A DNA stretch of 50,357 nt from a bacterium (GCA_021825655.1 JAKAGU010000001.1:1-50357); one strand, 5' to 3'; counted from the first letter of the stretch, positions 28,525-38,134 are shown. Numbers and translations: made by a program. Notes: generated by a model not told the origin, from the sequence alone.

Positions 28525-31307
28525 ACTTCCAGTTTCTCCATCTCCCCCCAGTTATCGCCCTGGCGCGCTTCCACGGTCACAGGCACTGACAGCCGGATGG
28601 CGTTTTCCATAACGGGCACCAGTTTTTTCGCCCAAGCCGCCACCGCAGCCTCTTTGACCTCAAAAAGCAGTTCGTCGTGCACCTGCAGCAGCATGCGGCA
28701 CTCATCCGTATCCGCCAGCTCTTTGGCAATATCAATCATGGCCACCTTGATCACGTCCGCGGCCAAAGACTGAATGGGGAAATTCACAGCCGCGCGTTCG
28801 GCTGCGGCGCGGACCTGCCAGCGGGAATCCCTGATTTCCGGAAACCGGCGCAGCCGGCCCAGTTCGTTTTTAACAAACCCCTCTTCGCCCACCTGCAGCT
28901 TGATTTGTTCAATATACTCTTCCACTTTGGGGTAGGCGGCAAAATATTTGGCAATAAACTCCTTAGCCTCGGCGCGGGACATGCCGCCCACGCGGCTGGA
29001 AAGACCGAAGGAAGACACGCCATACAGGATGCCGAAGTTGATGGTTTTGGCGTCCCGGCGCATATCTTTGGTCAACTTTTCCGCCGGCACTCCAAAAATT
29101 TCCATAGCCGTCTTGGCGTGAATGTCTTCGCCGTTTTTGAACACGGCCATCATTTTGGCATCCTTGGCCAAATGAGCCACCACGCGCAGTTCAATCTGGG
29201 AATAGTCTATGGACAAAAATTTACAGCCTCTGGCCGCCACAAACGCCTTGCGGATTTCACTGCCCAGGCCTTCGCCCCGCACGGGAATATTCTGCAAATT
29301 CGGGTCTGTGGAGGAGAGCCGGCCCGTGGCCGCCACGGTCTGGTTATAGCTGGTATGAATCCGCCCGTCCTGTTTGCTGACTAAATCCGGCAAAGCCATG
29401 AGGTAAGTGGACTGCAGTTTCGCCAATTCCCGGTATTCCAAAATTTTAGGGATGGCCGGATGCTGGCCCAACATTTTTTCCAAATTGTCGGCAGAGGTCG
29501 ACAGGCCGGTTTTGGTTTTGCGGTTTTCCACGGGCACCAGGCCTAATTTCTCAAACAGCACTTCTTTCAGCTGCTTGGGCGAGTTAAGGTTGAACTCTTC
29601 GCCTGTCTGCTTGTAAATTTCGTTTTCCAAGTCCTTAATCAGCACCTCTGCTTCGCCGGAAAGCCGGTTTAGGGTTTTTACGTCCAGCCCAATCCCCGCG
29701 GTTTCCATTTTGGCCAGCACTTCCACGAGCGGCATTTCAATTTCTTTAAAAATTTTGGCCAGGCCTTCGGTTTTGAGGCGCGGCTCGAACAGCTGCTTCA
29801 GCCTAAGCGTCACGTCCACGTCTTCGCAGCAATACCAGGAAACTTTGGCCGGCTCCACCCGGTCCATGGTTATCTGGTTCTTGCCCTTGCCAATCAGCTC
29901 TTCAATGGGCTGCATCTGGTAGCCCAGCTCCGAAAAAGCCAGGGCCTCAAGGTTGTGCTGGCGCGTACCCGCATTCAAAAGGTAGGAAGCAATCATGGTA
30001 TCAAAGGCCAAACCGTTTAGGGCATAGCCCGCGGCCGTTAAAACTTCCAAATCGAATTTCAAGTTATGCCCAATTTTCGCCACTTGCTGAGACGCCAAAA
30101 TTTTCTGCAACGTTTCGGCTTGGCTGAAAATTTCCGCGGGGACATAGTAGGCCTGGCCCGCGGCGGCGCATAAGCCCACGCCCACCAGCCGCGAGCTCCG
30201 CGGGTCCAAACCGCTGGTTTCCGTATCCAGCGCTAGGGCGGCCACTGTTCCGAGAAGCTTTTCCAACGCCGCCAGTTTTGCGGGCGTGTCCACTAAGCTA
30301 TACTCCTGCCGGCCAATTTTTTCCTCGTTTTCCTGGCCCGCGGCCGTTGACAGTTCCCCTGCCGCAGAGCCTTCCGGCTCCGCCCCGCCGGTTTTTAGGC
30401 CGCCGTAGCCGGGCAGTTTGGCAAGCAGGCTCCTGAACTCGAGCTCTTTAAATAACTCCAAAGTCTGTTTTTGGTGCAGGCTATCGAAATCGTAAGCCGG
30501 AACCTTAGTGTCCAGCGGCACGCTGCACACAATCTGCGACAGCTGGTAAGACTGCCGCGCCTGGGCTTCCTGCTCGGTTAACAGATTTAAGATGCGGGGC
30601 TTAATTTGGTCCCGAATTTTCTGTTCATGAATTGCCTGATACAGCCCATCCAAAGTCTTAAACTCCTTAATCAGTTCGCTGGCCGTTTTCTCCCCAATAC
30701 CTTTTACTCCCGGAATATTATCGGAAGGGTCGCCGCGCAAAGCCTTGTAGTCCACCATCTGTTCCGGCACCAGGCCATAGCGTTCGCGGACAGCCTTGGC
30801 ATCGTAAATCACGGTGTCCGTAATGCCTTTACGCATCGTATACACCTTAATCTTATGGTTGACCAGCTGCAGCGTATCCAAATCTCCGGTCACAATCAGC
30901 ACTTCCGCTTCGGGGTCAAACTTGTGGATACCCGCAGCCAGGGTGCCCAGACAGTCATCGGCTTCAAAACCCGCCCGCTCAAAAATTGGAATATTCAACG
31001 CCCTGACCACCTCTTTGACGCGAGGAATCTGGTCGTACAGCTCTTGGTCCGCCTTCACCCGCGTAGCCTTGTATTCTTTGTACTGCTCGTGCCGGAAAGT
31101 CGGGCCCGCCAAATCAAACGTACAAGCCACATGGGTGGGCTTAATGTCTTTCATGGCCTTAAGCAAAATCATGGTAAAGCCATAAACCGCATTGGTGTTT
31201 TCGCCGGATTTGGTGGCCAGCGCCGGAATGGCGTGATAACCGCGGTGGATGAGCGCATTGCCGTCCACCAGCATATACCGGCTGGTGTTGTTTTTGGGAG
31301 GAGTCAT
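28521..31307 (-). CDS. polA: DNA polymerase I
   Basis: 928 aa; 5'-3' exo domain, ALDTETSGLD (3'-5' exo), SIDYSQIELRVVAHLAKDAKM, MRRDAKTINFGILYGVSSFGLS, LLQVHDELLFEV. TATAAT-N6-ATG upstream. Confidence 0.98.
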   Translation of the reverse strand: MTPPKNNTSRYMLVDGNALIHRGYHAIPALATKSGENTNAVYGFTMILLKAMKDIKPTHVACTFDLAGPTFRHEQYKEYKATRVKADQELYDQIPRVKEVVRALNIPIFERAGFEADDCLGTLAAGIHKFDPEAEVLIVTGDLDTLQLVNHKIKVYTMRKGITDTVIYDAKAVRERYGLVPEQMVDYKALRGDPSDNIPGVKGIGEKTASELIKEFKTLDGLYQAIHEQKIRDQIKPRILNLLTEQEAQARQSYQLSQIVCSVPLDTKVPAYDFDSLHQKQTLELFKELEFRSLLAKLPGYGGLKTGGAEPEGSAAGELSTAAGQENEEKIGRQEYSLVDTPAKLAALEKLLGTVAALALDTETSGLDPRSSRLVGVGLCAAAGQAYYVPAEIFSQAETLQKILASQQVAKIGHNLKFDLEVLTAAGYALNGLAFDTMIASYLLNAGTRQHNLEALAFSELGYQMQPIEELIGKGKNQITMDRVEPAKVSWYCCEDVDVTLRLKQLFEPRLKTEGLAKIFKEIEMPLVEVLAKMETAGIGLDVKTLNRLSGEAEVLIKDLENEIYKQTGEEFNLNSPKQLKEVLFEKLGLVPVENRKTKTGLSTSADNLEKMLGQHPAIPKILEYRELAKLQSTYLMALPDLVSKQDGRIHTSYNQTVAATGRLSSTDPNLQNIPVRGEGLGSEIRKAFVAARGCKFLSIDYSQIELRVVAHLAKDAKMMAVFKNGEDIHAKTAMEIFGVPAEKLTKDMRRDAKTINFGILYGVSSFGLSSRVGGMSRAEAKEFIAKYFAAYPKVEEYIEQIKLQVGEEGFVKNELGRLRRFPEIRDSRWQVRAAAERAAVNFPIQSLAADVIKVAMIDIAKELADTDECRMLLQVHDELLFEVKEAAVAAWAKKLVPVMENAIRLSVPVTVEARQGDNWGEMEKLEV

Positions 31308-31338
31308 GGGTTTATTATAGTGGATTTAGGGCATAAAA

Positions 31339-31370
31339 AAAACCGGTCCGCCAGGGGGCGGACCGGTTTT
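31339..31370. terminator. Rho-independent terminator (minus-strand gene end)
   Basis: AAAACCGGTCCGCC-AGGG-GGCGGACCGGTTTT. Confidence 0.85.
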
Positions 31371-31380
31371 AATAATGTTT

Positions 31381-33261
31381 TTATTTCACCACGTACTCTA
31401 TCCACTTGTCGTCCGTAGCCGGATTTGCGGTTGAGGCTTTTAGGCTGCCGATTGCGGTATAACTTTGCCCGTCGACGCTCCCGGATAATTCATCCACCCT
31501 ATCCGTACTCTGTCCCATGGGCAAAATCCGAATCTTGGAAACTTGCACTGTGGAGCCAAAATCCACCTGCAGCCAAGCCTTGCGCACCGTATAGGCCGCG
31601 CAGCCGTAACCGTAAATACCGTCATTGCGCGTGTGCAAAACGTACCAGCTGCAATTATCCGCGGTTTCGCCCGCGTTCCAAACTAATTGGGTGTCGCCGT
31701 CAATCGCGCCCTTGGCACCCACGGAATAGGAAGGCGCGGTACCGTAATTGCACCAGTCACAGCTAGTGCTGGCACCCGTGGGCTTAAGCTTGCTGCCGTC
31801 GGGGCCGTAAAATTCCATTTCACGAATAGCCACCCAGCCGGATTTCGTAATGCTGTCTTTAATGTATCGCACGCTCACGCTGGGCGCGGTTTGAGTTCCG
31901 GTGTTGGCACTAACATCCGTGCTGGTTGCGGTGCTAGTGCTGGTATTCTGCAAGTCGTCGGAAGCCGCACATTTGAGCACCATGCCGCAGGCGGTTTGCT
32001 CATTGTAATTCGGGCCTTTAATATACTGGCAGCCCGCGGGCGGAGCCGCATAGTCGCAGACGGCCAACGGCTGGCTCTCGGGATACACGAGCCAGGTGTT
32101 GCTCTTTATGTCACCCTTAAATTCATATAATTTAGTATAAGTCGTACCGTCCGAACTGATTAGCAGTTGGTGATCGGCACTGGCCGGATTAGGCGAATTT
32201 TCGGTAAGCAACCGAATTTTGCTTACGTCTTTTACGCTGCCTAAATCTATTTGGATCCATGCCGACTGGTTACCGCTGCCGCAACCCATCCGGTCGGCGG
32301 CGCTGGTGCCGAACCAGTTGCAATTCGGCGCGGTTTCGCCCGCGTTCCAGACCGTGTTGGTATTGCCGTCAATGGCTAATTTCGGGCCGTGATCCTGGCC
32401 GTCCGACGGATAATTCCGCCAGGTGTACTGGGCTGTGGCATTTACAGGGACTAGCTTGTTGCCGCTGGCATCATATATTTCAATTTCGCGCCAAGCCACC
32501 CACGAACGGCTGACTACAGTCTGGACTTTCAAATAGCGGAACGAAACGCCGCTGCCCGAGCTGCCGCCATCCGAGCTCCCGGCCGTTGGACAGGCGCTAA
32601 ATTCACAGTTGGGCCCGGTGGGGCTGACATAAGTCTTGCCGTCCGAACACAGCTTGGCAATGGTGGGACAAGCCACGGGGCCGTCCGGCGCCGGCAGGGT
32701 GGTAAAATATTTTCTGACCAATAAAATGCCTTTTTTGTTCGGCTGGGAATAAAACTCCACCTTGGTTCTGCTTTTTGGCTTAAGCTGAACTTCGGCCTCA
32801 CCCTGCTGCTCAGCGGTCGCAGCTAAAGCGGTTCCGTTGATGTAAATAGAACCTTGGGCGTTCCTCACCCGGCTCCAGGCAATTTGATAATTCCACAAGT
32901 TCACGCCATATCCGATAGGTTGGGCAGTGATGGTGATTACCCGGTTGCCTTTGGTGGTAACCGAAACTTCCGGATAGGCTGACTCGGCCTGCGTCTCCGT
33001 GCCCAGCACGCTGGAAATTGTTGTCTGGTGAGCTCGGGCCACCTGCACTCCCGGATCATAAACGCTTGCTGCAATTTCCTGCTGCGCAGCCAAGCTTAAG
33101 GCGCCGACGCTGCTGGCGGCAAAAATTACCATGGCAAGAGCCACGGCGCTGCTCATTCGGGATGTAAAGGCCGACTTAATCACGCCGGCCGCATCTCCCA
33201 GCCCGACCCTGCGGGCTTTGGAAAGGCTTAAAACCTTCCGCCTATAAACATATGGGTTCAT
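31381..33261 (-). CDS. Exported protein with two discoidin (F5/8 type C)-like domains
   Basis: 626 aa; TM/signal MSSAVALAMVIFAASSVGALSLA. Duplicated domain (WVAWREIEIYDASGNKL...AIDGNTNTVWNAGE...AWIQIDLGSVKDVSKIRLL and WVAIREMEFYGPDGSKL...AIDGDTQLVWNAGE...AWLQVDFGSTVQVSKIRIL). SD GGAGGGGG. Confidence 0.8.
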   Translation of the reverse strand: MNPYVYRRKVLSLSKARRVGLGDAAGVIKSAFTSRMSSAVALAMVIFAASSVGALSLAAQQEIAASVYDPGVQVARAHQTTISSVLGTETQAESAYPEVSVTTKGNRVITITAQPIGYGVNLWNYQIAWSRVRNAQGSIYINGTALAATAEQQGEAEVQLKPKSRTKVEFYSQPNKKGILLVRKYFTTLPAPDGPVACPTIAKLCSDGKTYVSPTGPNCEFSACPTAGSSDGGSSGSGVSFRYLKVQTVVSRSWVAWREIEIYDASGNKLVPVNATAQYTWRNYPSDGQDHGPKLAIDGNTNTVWNAGETAPNCNWFGTSAADRMGCGSGNQSAWIQIDLGSVKDVSKIRLLTENSPNPASADHQLLISSDGTTYTKLYEFKGDIKSNTWLVYPESQPLAVCDYAAPPAGCQYIKGPNYNEQTACGMVLKCAASDDLQNTSTSTATSTDVSANTGTQTAPSVSVRYIKDSITKSGWVAIREMEFYGPDGSKLKPTGASTSCDWCNYGTAPSYSVGAKGAIDGDTQLVWNAGETADNCSWYVLHTRNDGIYGYGCAAYTVRKAWLQVDFGSTVQVSKIRILPMGQSTDRVDELSGSVDGQSYTAIGSLKASTANPATDDKWIEYVVK

Positions 33262-33370
33262 AAGTTCCCCCTCCGCGCAAAATTTTGTGCACGGAAATTA
33301 TTTAATTTTGTTTTTGTTTCAAAGTTTTGGCTAATTTTGGCCGCAACTTTTCTTTTGACCTTGTAAATAA

Positions 33371-33399
33371 ATTATAGCACACTTTTAGAAATTTTGCAA
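33371..33399 (-). promoter_or_regulatory. Promoter of the discoidin-like protein gene
   Basis: Minus strand TTGCAA (33394-33399)-N17-TATAAT (33371-33376). Confidence 0.6.
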
Positions 33400-33460
33400 C
33401 TTACCGCCCCTTGCTTTTATAGCTGGCTCCGCTATATAATCCGCGCATGGAGGTTCACCG

Positions 33461-33820
33461 GTGAATCGATGGCGTTGGATAATCGTGATCGTAGTTGCCA
33501 TCTTTGCGGTTCGGGCTGGTTTTTTCCCGGACGAGAGATGGTGGGCAAGTTGGGGCATCCTGCTGGTAGCCGGAGGTGTCTGGCTTCACCGCCATGAACT
33601 GGCGAAAGAGCAGCGCGCGGCAGCGGCAATGGAGGAAGACAATGATTGCGTAGCTTTCTACTCCATGATGATCGGGGCGTTTCTGGCCGGAGGCGGCTGG
33701 GCCCTTTACCACCACCTTCAGTGGTGGTCGATACTCTTCGGGGTTGGAAGCTCCATGGTGGTCTTCTGCATCTTCATTTTTGACATGATGGGGGCAGAAA
33801 GACCGGCGCAACCGGCCTAG
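33461..33820 (+). CDS. Small membrane protein (GTG start)
   Basis: SD GGAGG; TM segments WIIVIVVAIFAV, WGILLVAGGVW, SMMIGAFLAGGGWALY, ILFGVGSSMVVFCIFIFDMM. Confidence 0.6.
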   Translation: MNRWRWIIVIVVAIFAVRAGFFPDERWWASWGILLVAGGVWLHRHELAKEQRAAAAMEEDNDCVAFYSMMIGAFLAGGGWALYHHLQWWSILFGVGSSMVVFCIFIFDMMGAERPAQPA

Positions 33821-33838
33821 GCCGGAAGCAACTCAAAC

Positions 33839-33876
33839 ACCGGCGCGCTCATGCTGTAAGAGCGCGCCGGTTTTTT
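33839..33876 (+). terminator. Rho-independent terminator
   Basis: ACCGGCGCGCTC-ATGCTGTAA-GAGCGCGCCGGTTTTTT. Confidence 0.85.
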
Positions 33877-33968
33877 ATTATGCAAAAGAAAGACCGCCGG
33901 AAACCTGTGAAGGTCGCCGGCGGCCTAAAAGTCCCATTAAAGGGATCAAGGAGAGAGGAAAACGAGAG

Positions 33969-35027
33969 CTATCGGAGGATCAGTTGGCCGTTGACGCCCA
34001 AGGCATCGGCCCGGGACTGGCTGATGCGGTTACTGTTGGAACGGTCGAACTGGCGGATATTGACGGTATAGTAGCCGTTGGGAAGGTAATACATATTCTC
34101 TCCCAACGACCCCCGGTTGAAGATGAGTATGGTCTGGTTGCCCTGGGGGTAAGCATAGAGCTCTCCCCGGGACTGAGCCAACTCAACCCGGAACTGATTG
34201 CCGCGGAGCAGGACCACAGTGTAGTCTATTGAGGCGCTGTAAGGGGCATCCAGGGTAAACACCAGGTCATTGTTGTCATTCAGCCCCGCACTGACGCCTT
34301 TCCACTCACTCAGCCCCACGCTGGCTCCGTAGCCTTCGGCCACCAGATTGCCGCTCTGTCCGTAAAACTGGACGCGGAAATTGCGGCGGTCGCGGAACGA
34401 CAGCGGGTACAGGGTGTCAGTATTGATCTCAATGCGCTGCCCGTAGCGGATGCCGTCCGGAAAGTAAATGTGGCGGCTGGCGGAGTCCGGCGCGTTCACG
34501 TAAATCGCATCGGCCTGCACCATCACGGGTCCGCTGATGGATACCGGGGAAGTGGCAATGAGGCTGCTGGTCGTGCCTTCCTCACCCTGAGCCATGGACG
34601 CGGTTACGTCCACGTTGGCGGGAAAGTCCATGCGCAGGTTGACGAAGTTGAGCGCCACCTGCTGCAGGCCAAAAACCCCGTTCTGCCAGACCGTGATCAG
34701 CAAGACCTGCGGCTTATCGGACTTAACCGAACATGTGCCAACCTTGAGGTCGCACTTCGTTGTCTGAGCGGTCAGGTCGTGGCCGTCCAAGTCAGACGTA
34801 CCCACGACCACGGGCAGTGCGAAGAGGTTGTTAGTGGTCACGTTGCCAATGCGGGCGCGGAATTGCACAGCGGCAACTTCGCCCACTTGGTAGACAGCCG
34901 CGATCTTCGGGGTAGCGGTAATTTCAATCTGCTGCTGCACGGTCGGCACCGGCGTCGGGTTAGTGGTCTGAGCGCTGGCGCACGCGGCGGCCAGGGAAAA
35001 CGTCATCGCGATAACGGAAAATTTCAC
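33969..35027 (-). CDS. Secreted protein of unknown function
   Basis: Start adjusted to GTG at 35027 (VKFSVIAMTFSLAAACASAQ signal peptide) with SD GGAG; the upstream 21 codons of the ORF-track call look spurious. Confidence 0.7.
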   Translation of the reverse strand: MKFSVIAMTFSLAAACASAQTTNPTPVPTVQQQIEITATPKIAAVYQVGEVAAVQFRARIGNVTTNNLFALPVVVGTSDLDGHDLTAQTTKCDLKVGTCSVKSDKPQVLLITVWQNGVFGLQQVALNFVNLRMDFPANVDVTASMAQGEEGTTSSLIATSPVSISGPVMVQADAIYVNAPDSASRHIYFPDGIRYGQRIEINTDTLYPLSFRDRRNFRVQFYGQSGNLVAEGYGASVGLSEWKGVSAGLNDNNDLVFTLDAPYSASIDYTVVLLRGNQFRVELAQSRGELYAYPQGNQTILIFNRGSLGENMYYLPNGYYTVNIRQFDRSNSNRISQSRADALGVNGQLILR

Positions 35028-35181
35028 TTGTCTTCTCCAATCTGGTGTCCCAATAGAACTCTCGAGTTGTTCTCTGGGCGAACTGGGCACGGATACCCAT
35101 GCGCAAATCGCCCAGAAAACCTATTTTCTCCTTGTATTTATCAGTCCTCCTACGGACTCTGATTTAAAAGAACGAAATATA

Positions 35182-35210
35182 ATTATACACCATTTTGACT
35201 ATTTTGTCAA
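35182..35210 (-). promoter_or_regulatory. Perfect-consensus sigma70-type promoter
   Basis: Minus strand TTGACA-N17-TATAAT; ~155 nt upstream of the proposed GTG with hairpin-forming leader. Confidence 0.8.
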
Positions 35211-35221
35211 GAATAATACAA

Positions 35222-35249
35222 AAAACTCCGCATTTCTATGCGGAGTTTG
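35222..35249. terminator. Rho-independent terminator after pilB
   Basis: AAACTCCGCAT-TTCT-ATGCGGAGTTT. Confidence 0.8.
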
Positions 35250-35261
35250 ATTATTTAACCC

Positions 35262-36914
35262 TTATTCCCCTGCCACCCTAAACACCTCTTCCACGTCTGT
35301 TATGCCTTCCAAAGCTTTTAAAAGCCCATCCTGGGTCATGGTAATCATGCCTTGGGCTTGGCCGCCCTTTTTGAAATCCGTCATGCTGGCTTCGGAAAAA
35401 ATTAGCTTTTGGATATTGTCGGTGTTTTCCAGGACTTCGTAAATGCCAATCCGGCCCGAATAGCCTAAGTGGTGGCATTCTTCACAGCCTTCGCTGTGGA
35501 AAAACTGCAAGGCTTTGGGCACCACCAGTCCGGAACTTTTCGGAATTTGGCTTAGGATTAATTTCACGTGATCCATGAGGGTGGGCGAAAGCTGGGCCGG
35601 TTTTTTGCATGCCTGGCAGAGCCTTCTCACCAGCCGCTGCGCCAGGATGCAGGACAAAGCGGGCGCCACCACAAAGGGTTTGATCCCCATATTCAACAGG
35701 CGCGGGATGGCGCCGGCTGCGTCATTGGTATGGAGCGTAGACAGCACCATGTGGCCGGTCAGCGCGGCCTGCATGGAAACTTCCGCGGTTTCCTGGTCCC
35801 GGATTTCCCCCACCATCACGATATCCGGATCCTGTCTTAAAATTGCGCGCAGTCCCTGGGCAAAATCAAAATTATGGCTGTGGTCAATGGGGGTTTGGAC
35901 AATGCCTTCCAGCTTGTATTCCACCGGGTCTTCCAGGGTGATAATTTTCACGCCCGGCTCATTGAGTTCGTTTAAAAAAGCATACAAGGAAGTAGTCTTG
36001 CCGCTGCCCGTGGGCCCCGTGGTGATCACCATGCCATTGGGCTTGGCTAAAACGCGGTGCAGGATTTCCTGGTGCTCGGGCCTGAAGCCTAAATCCTTAA
36101 GCTTTAAATTGACTGCGCCCGTGCCCAAAAGCCGCATCACCACTTCTTCGCCATAGGCGGAAGGCAGCACGGAGACGCGCACGTCTATGGGCTTGCCCAA
36201 ATAATAAAAAGTTATGCGCCCGTCCTGGGCTTCGTTTTCTACGTTAAGCTTAAGTTTGGAAATAATTTTCAGGCGGGTGATAAAGGATTTCTGCAAAGTC
36301 TTGCTTAAGTGCAAAATATCCTGCAGCACGCCGTCCACGCGGAACCGCACTTTCACAAAATGCTCTTCCGGTTCAATGTGAATATCAGAAGATTTATAAT
36401 ACAAGCTGGCGCCGAAAATCATTCCCACCAAATCCGTGGCCGTATGTTTTTTTTGTTCCTCTTCCGAAGCCAGTGTTTTAAAAAGCTCGTGGTAGTCTTC
36501 TGTCTTTTCCACCCTAACGACATCGTCGTGCGCGGCCTTGGGCCGCATCACCTTGGCGTAAAACCTTAAAACCTGTTCCAGGCTTTTATGGGAAATTACA
36601 TACACGGTCAGTTTGTTGTGCTGGGAAAACTCTCTAAGTTTTTCCAGCAGCAAGGGGTGGTCCGGGTCAGTGATGCCGATCCGCAAGTCCGTTTGTTCTT
36701 TATAGAACGGCACTGCGCCCATTTCCTTCGCCTCCTCTTCGGTAAACATGCCCAGCACATTCAAATCAATGGGGAAATTGTGCAAGTCAATATAGGGCAG
36801 GCCCAAAGCCCCGGCGCGGGCCTGGGTTTCGCGCTCCTGCATCTGCCGGTTCAGCTCATCCAAGCTTTGTTGCAGGTCCGTTTTGGAACTGGAAAACATG
36901 GTATTTTTAGGCAT
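35262..36914 (-). CDS. pilB: Type IV pilus assembly/type II secretion ATPase (PilB/GspE family)
   Basis: GPTGSGKTTSLYAFLNELNEPGVKIITLEDPVEYKLEGIVQTPI; LRQDPDIVMVGEIRDQETAEVSMQAALTGHMVLSTLHTNDA. Confidence 0.95.
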   Translation of the reverse strand: MPKNTMFSSSKTDLQQSLDELNRQMQERETQARAGALGLPYIDLHNFPIDLNVLGMFTEEEAKEMGAVPFYKEQTDLRIGITDPDHPLLLEKLREFSQHNKLTVYVISHKSLEQVLRFYAKVMRPKAAHDDVVRVEKTEDYHELFKTLASEEEQKKHTATDLVGMIFGASLYYKSSDIHIEPEEHFVKVRFRVDGVLQDILHLSKTLQKSFITRLKIISKLKLNVENEAQDGRITFYYLGKPIDVRVSVLPSAYGEEVVMRLLGTGAVNLKLKDLGFRPEHQEILHRVLAKPNGMVITTGPTGSGKTTSLYAFLNELNEPGVKIITLEDPVEYKLEGIVQTPIDHSHNFDFAQGLRAILRQDPDIVMVGEIRDQETAEVSMQAALTGHMVLSTLHTNDAAGAIPRLLNMGIKPFVVAPALSCILAQRLVRRLCQACKKPAQLSPTLMDHVKLILSQIPKSSGLVVPKALQFFHSEGCEECHHLGYSGRIGIYEVLENTDNIQKLIFSEASMTDFKKGGQAQGMITMTQDGLLKALEGITDVEEVFRVAGE

Positions 36915-36982
36915 GGTTTTTGTTTCAAAAAACAGGCGAATCTTCTCGCCTGTATTATACCATAAATTCCCGTTATCGGTTT

Positions 36983-38134
36983 TTACAGCATGAGCACGGA
37001 ATGCAGCAGTTTGTCTTCAACCGCTTCCAAGGAAGCTTCCGCCACCGCAAACTCATAAATATGATAGGGCTCACCCGCAGCTTCCAGCACCTTGAGCGGC
37101 TGGCCAAAATTTTTTTCATAGGGTTCGCTTTTGGCTTCCAGGTGCAGGGCAAAAAACAAACGCGCGGGCGCGCCCAGACGGCTCTGCGCCAGCAGCCCTA
37201 AAACCTGGTACCCCGACACGTTGGCCAAAAGTTCTTTTAGGGCAGGAAGCAGCAAATCTTCGCTTGCCTCGGTTTTTTCAAAATCACCCGCATTAAGTAC
37301 GGAGTAAGCCGCGCGCGCCGTTTCCAAAACTTTCAGCCTGGCCAAAGCCCGGCCCCAAAGCTTGAGCAAAGGCAAAGACTTGGTTTTGTAGACATGCTTA
37401 ATAATCTCCTGCTGCCGGCCGCCTAAGGCCACCAGGCGCGAAGCTTTCATTAAGGCCTGGGGTGTGGTCTGCGCGTGCTGGAAACTGTTGGTCTGGGTAA
37501 TGATTCCGGTTAAAAGACAAGTGGCGATCTGTTCATCAACCAGCTGCTGTTCGTACTGCTCGAATAGCCCGGACAAAACTTCGGCCAGGGAAGTGGCGGT
37601 AACATCCACCAGATTCACCGCGCCGAAATACTCATTGCCGGGCTTATTGTCGACGTTGATTTTCGGAGTCTCGTAAAAAACTTCCGTGTTGTCACGAAAC
37701 AGTCCGCCCAGGTCTTCAAAAGCCTGGCAGCCCAGGACAACCAGCAGGTCCACCGGAAATTTTTCATTCTTGAATTTGACCTCATCGGGCACAAACGGCG
37801 CGCTCTTGGATTTGAGGTAAATTTCCACCCTGTTTTCCAGCACCTGATAGCTTAGCTCATCCAATTTTTTTTGGGCCGTGTCTAATTCCACCACCAGGCT
37901 CTTTACGCTCTGTACGGTGTTTTTTAGTTCTGCGGCTTTGGGCAAAAAAGCAAACTCAGCGCCGGGCTGAGCGCTGGTCACCACCTCGACCTCCTTGCCC
38001 AATTTTTCCAAAAACAGGCGCATGGCCAAACCGGAAGCCAGGGCGTCTGCGTGCAAAACTTCCGGCAAGGCGACCAGGATTTTTTTGGCTTTGCCAATCT
38101 GGTCAAAAACCTGCTGTTCAATTTTTGTATCCAT
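36983..38134 (-). CDS. DHH-family-like protein with degenerate catalytic motifs
   Basis: NrnA/DHH-like order: KKILVALPEVLHADALASGLAMRLFLEKLGKEVEVV; LLVVLGCQAFEDLGGL; KINVDNKPGNEYFG where the DHH motif would be. Confidence 0.6.
   Translation of the reverse strand: MDTKIEQQVFDQIGKAKKILVALPEVLHADALASGLAMRLFLEKLGKEVEVVTSAQPGAEFAFLPKAAELKNTVQSVKSLVVELDTAQKKLDELSYQVLENRVEIYLKSKSAPFVPDEVKFKNEKFPVDLLVVLGCQAFEDLGGLFRDNTEVFYETPKINVDNKPGNEYFGAVNLVDVTATSLAEVLSGLFEQYEQQLVDEQIATCLLTGIITQTNSFQHAQTTPQALMKASRLVALGGRQQEIIKHVYKTKSLPLLKLWGRALARLKVLETARAAYSVLNAGDFEKTEASEDLLLPALKELLANVSGYQVLGLLAQSRLGAPARLFFALHLEAKSEPYEKNFGQPLKVLEAAGEPYHIYEFAVAEASLEAVEDKLLHSVLML

Noticed and set aside
30606-31418. 270-aa plus-strand ORF antisense to polA
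   Set aside because: Overlaps a certain polA gene and runs through a terminator; no domain.
33880-34071. 63-aa plus-strand ORF after the 33839 terminator
   Set aside because: Overlaps a minus-strand terminator-like hairpin (GACCGCCGG/CCGGCGGCC) and the secreted-protein gene; no SD or promoter.
36932-36959. Hairpin ACAGGCGA/TCGCCTGT plus T6 between a TATAAT-like box and pilB as a pilB attenuator
   Set aside because: Predicted TSS would fall inside the stem and the -35 is poor; more simply the terminator of the upstream DHH-like gene.
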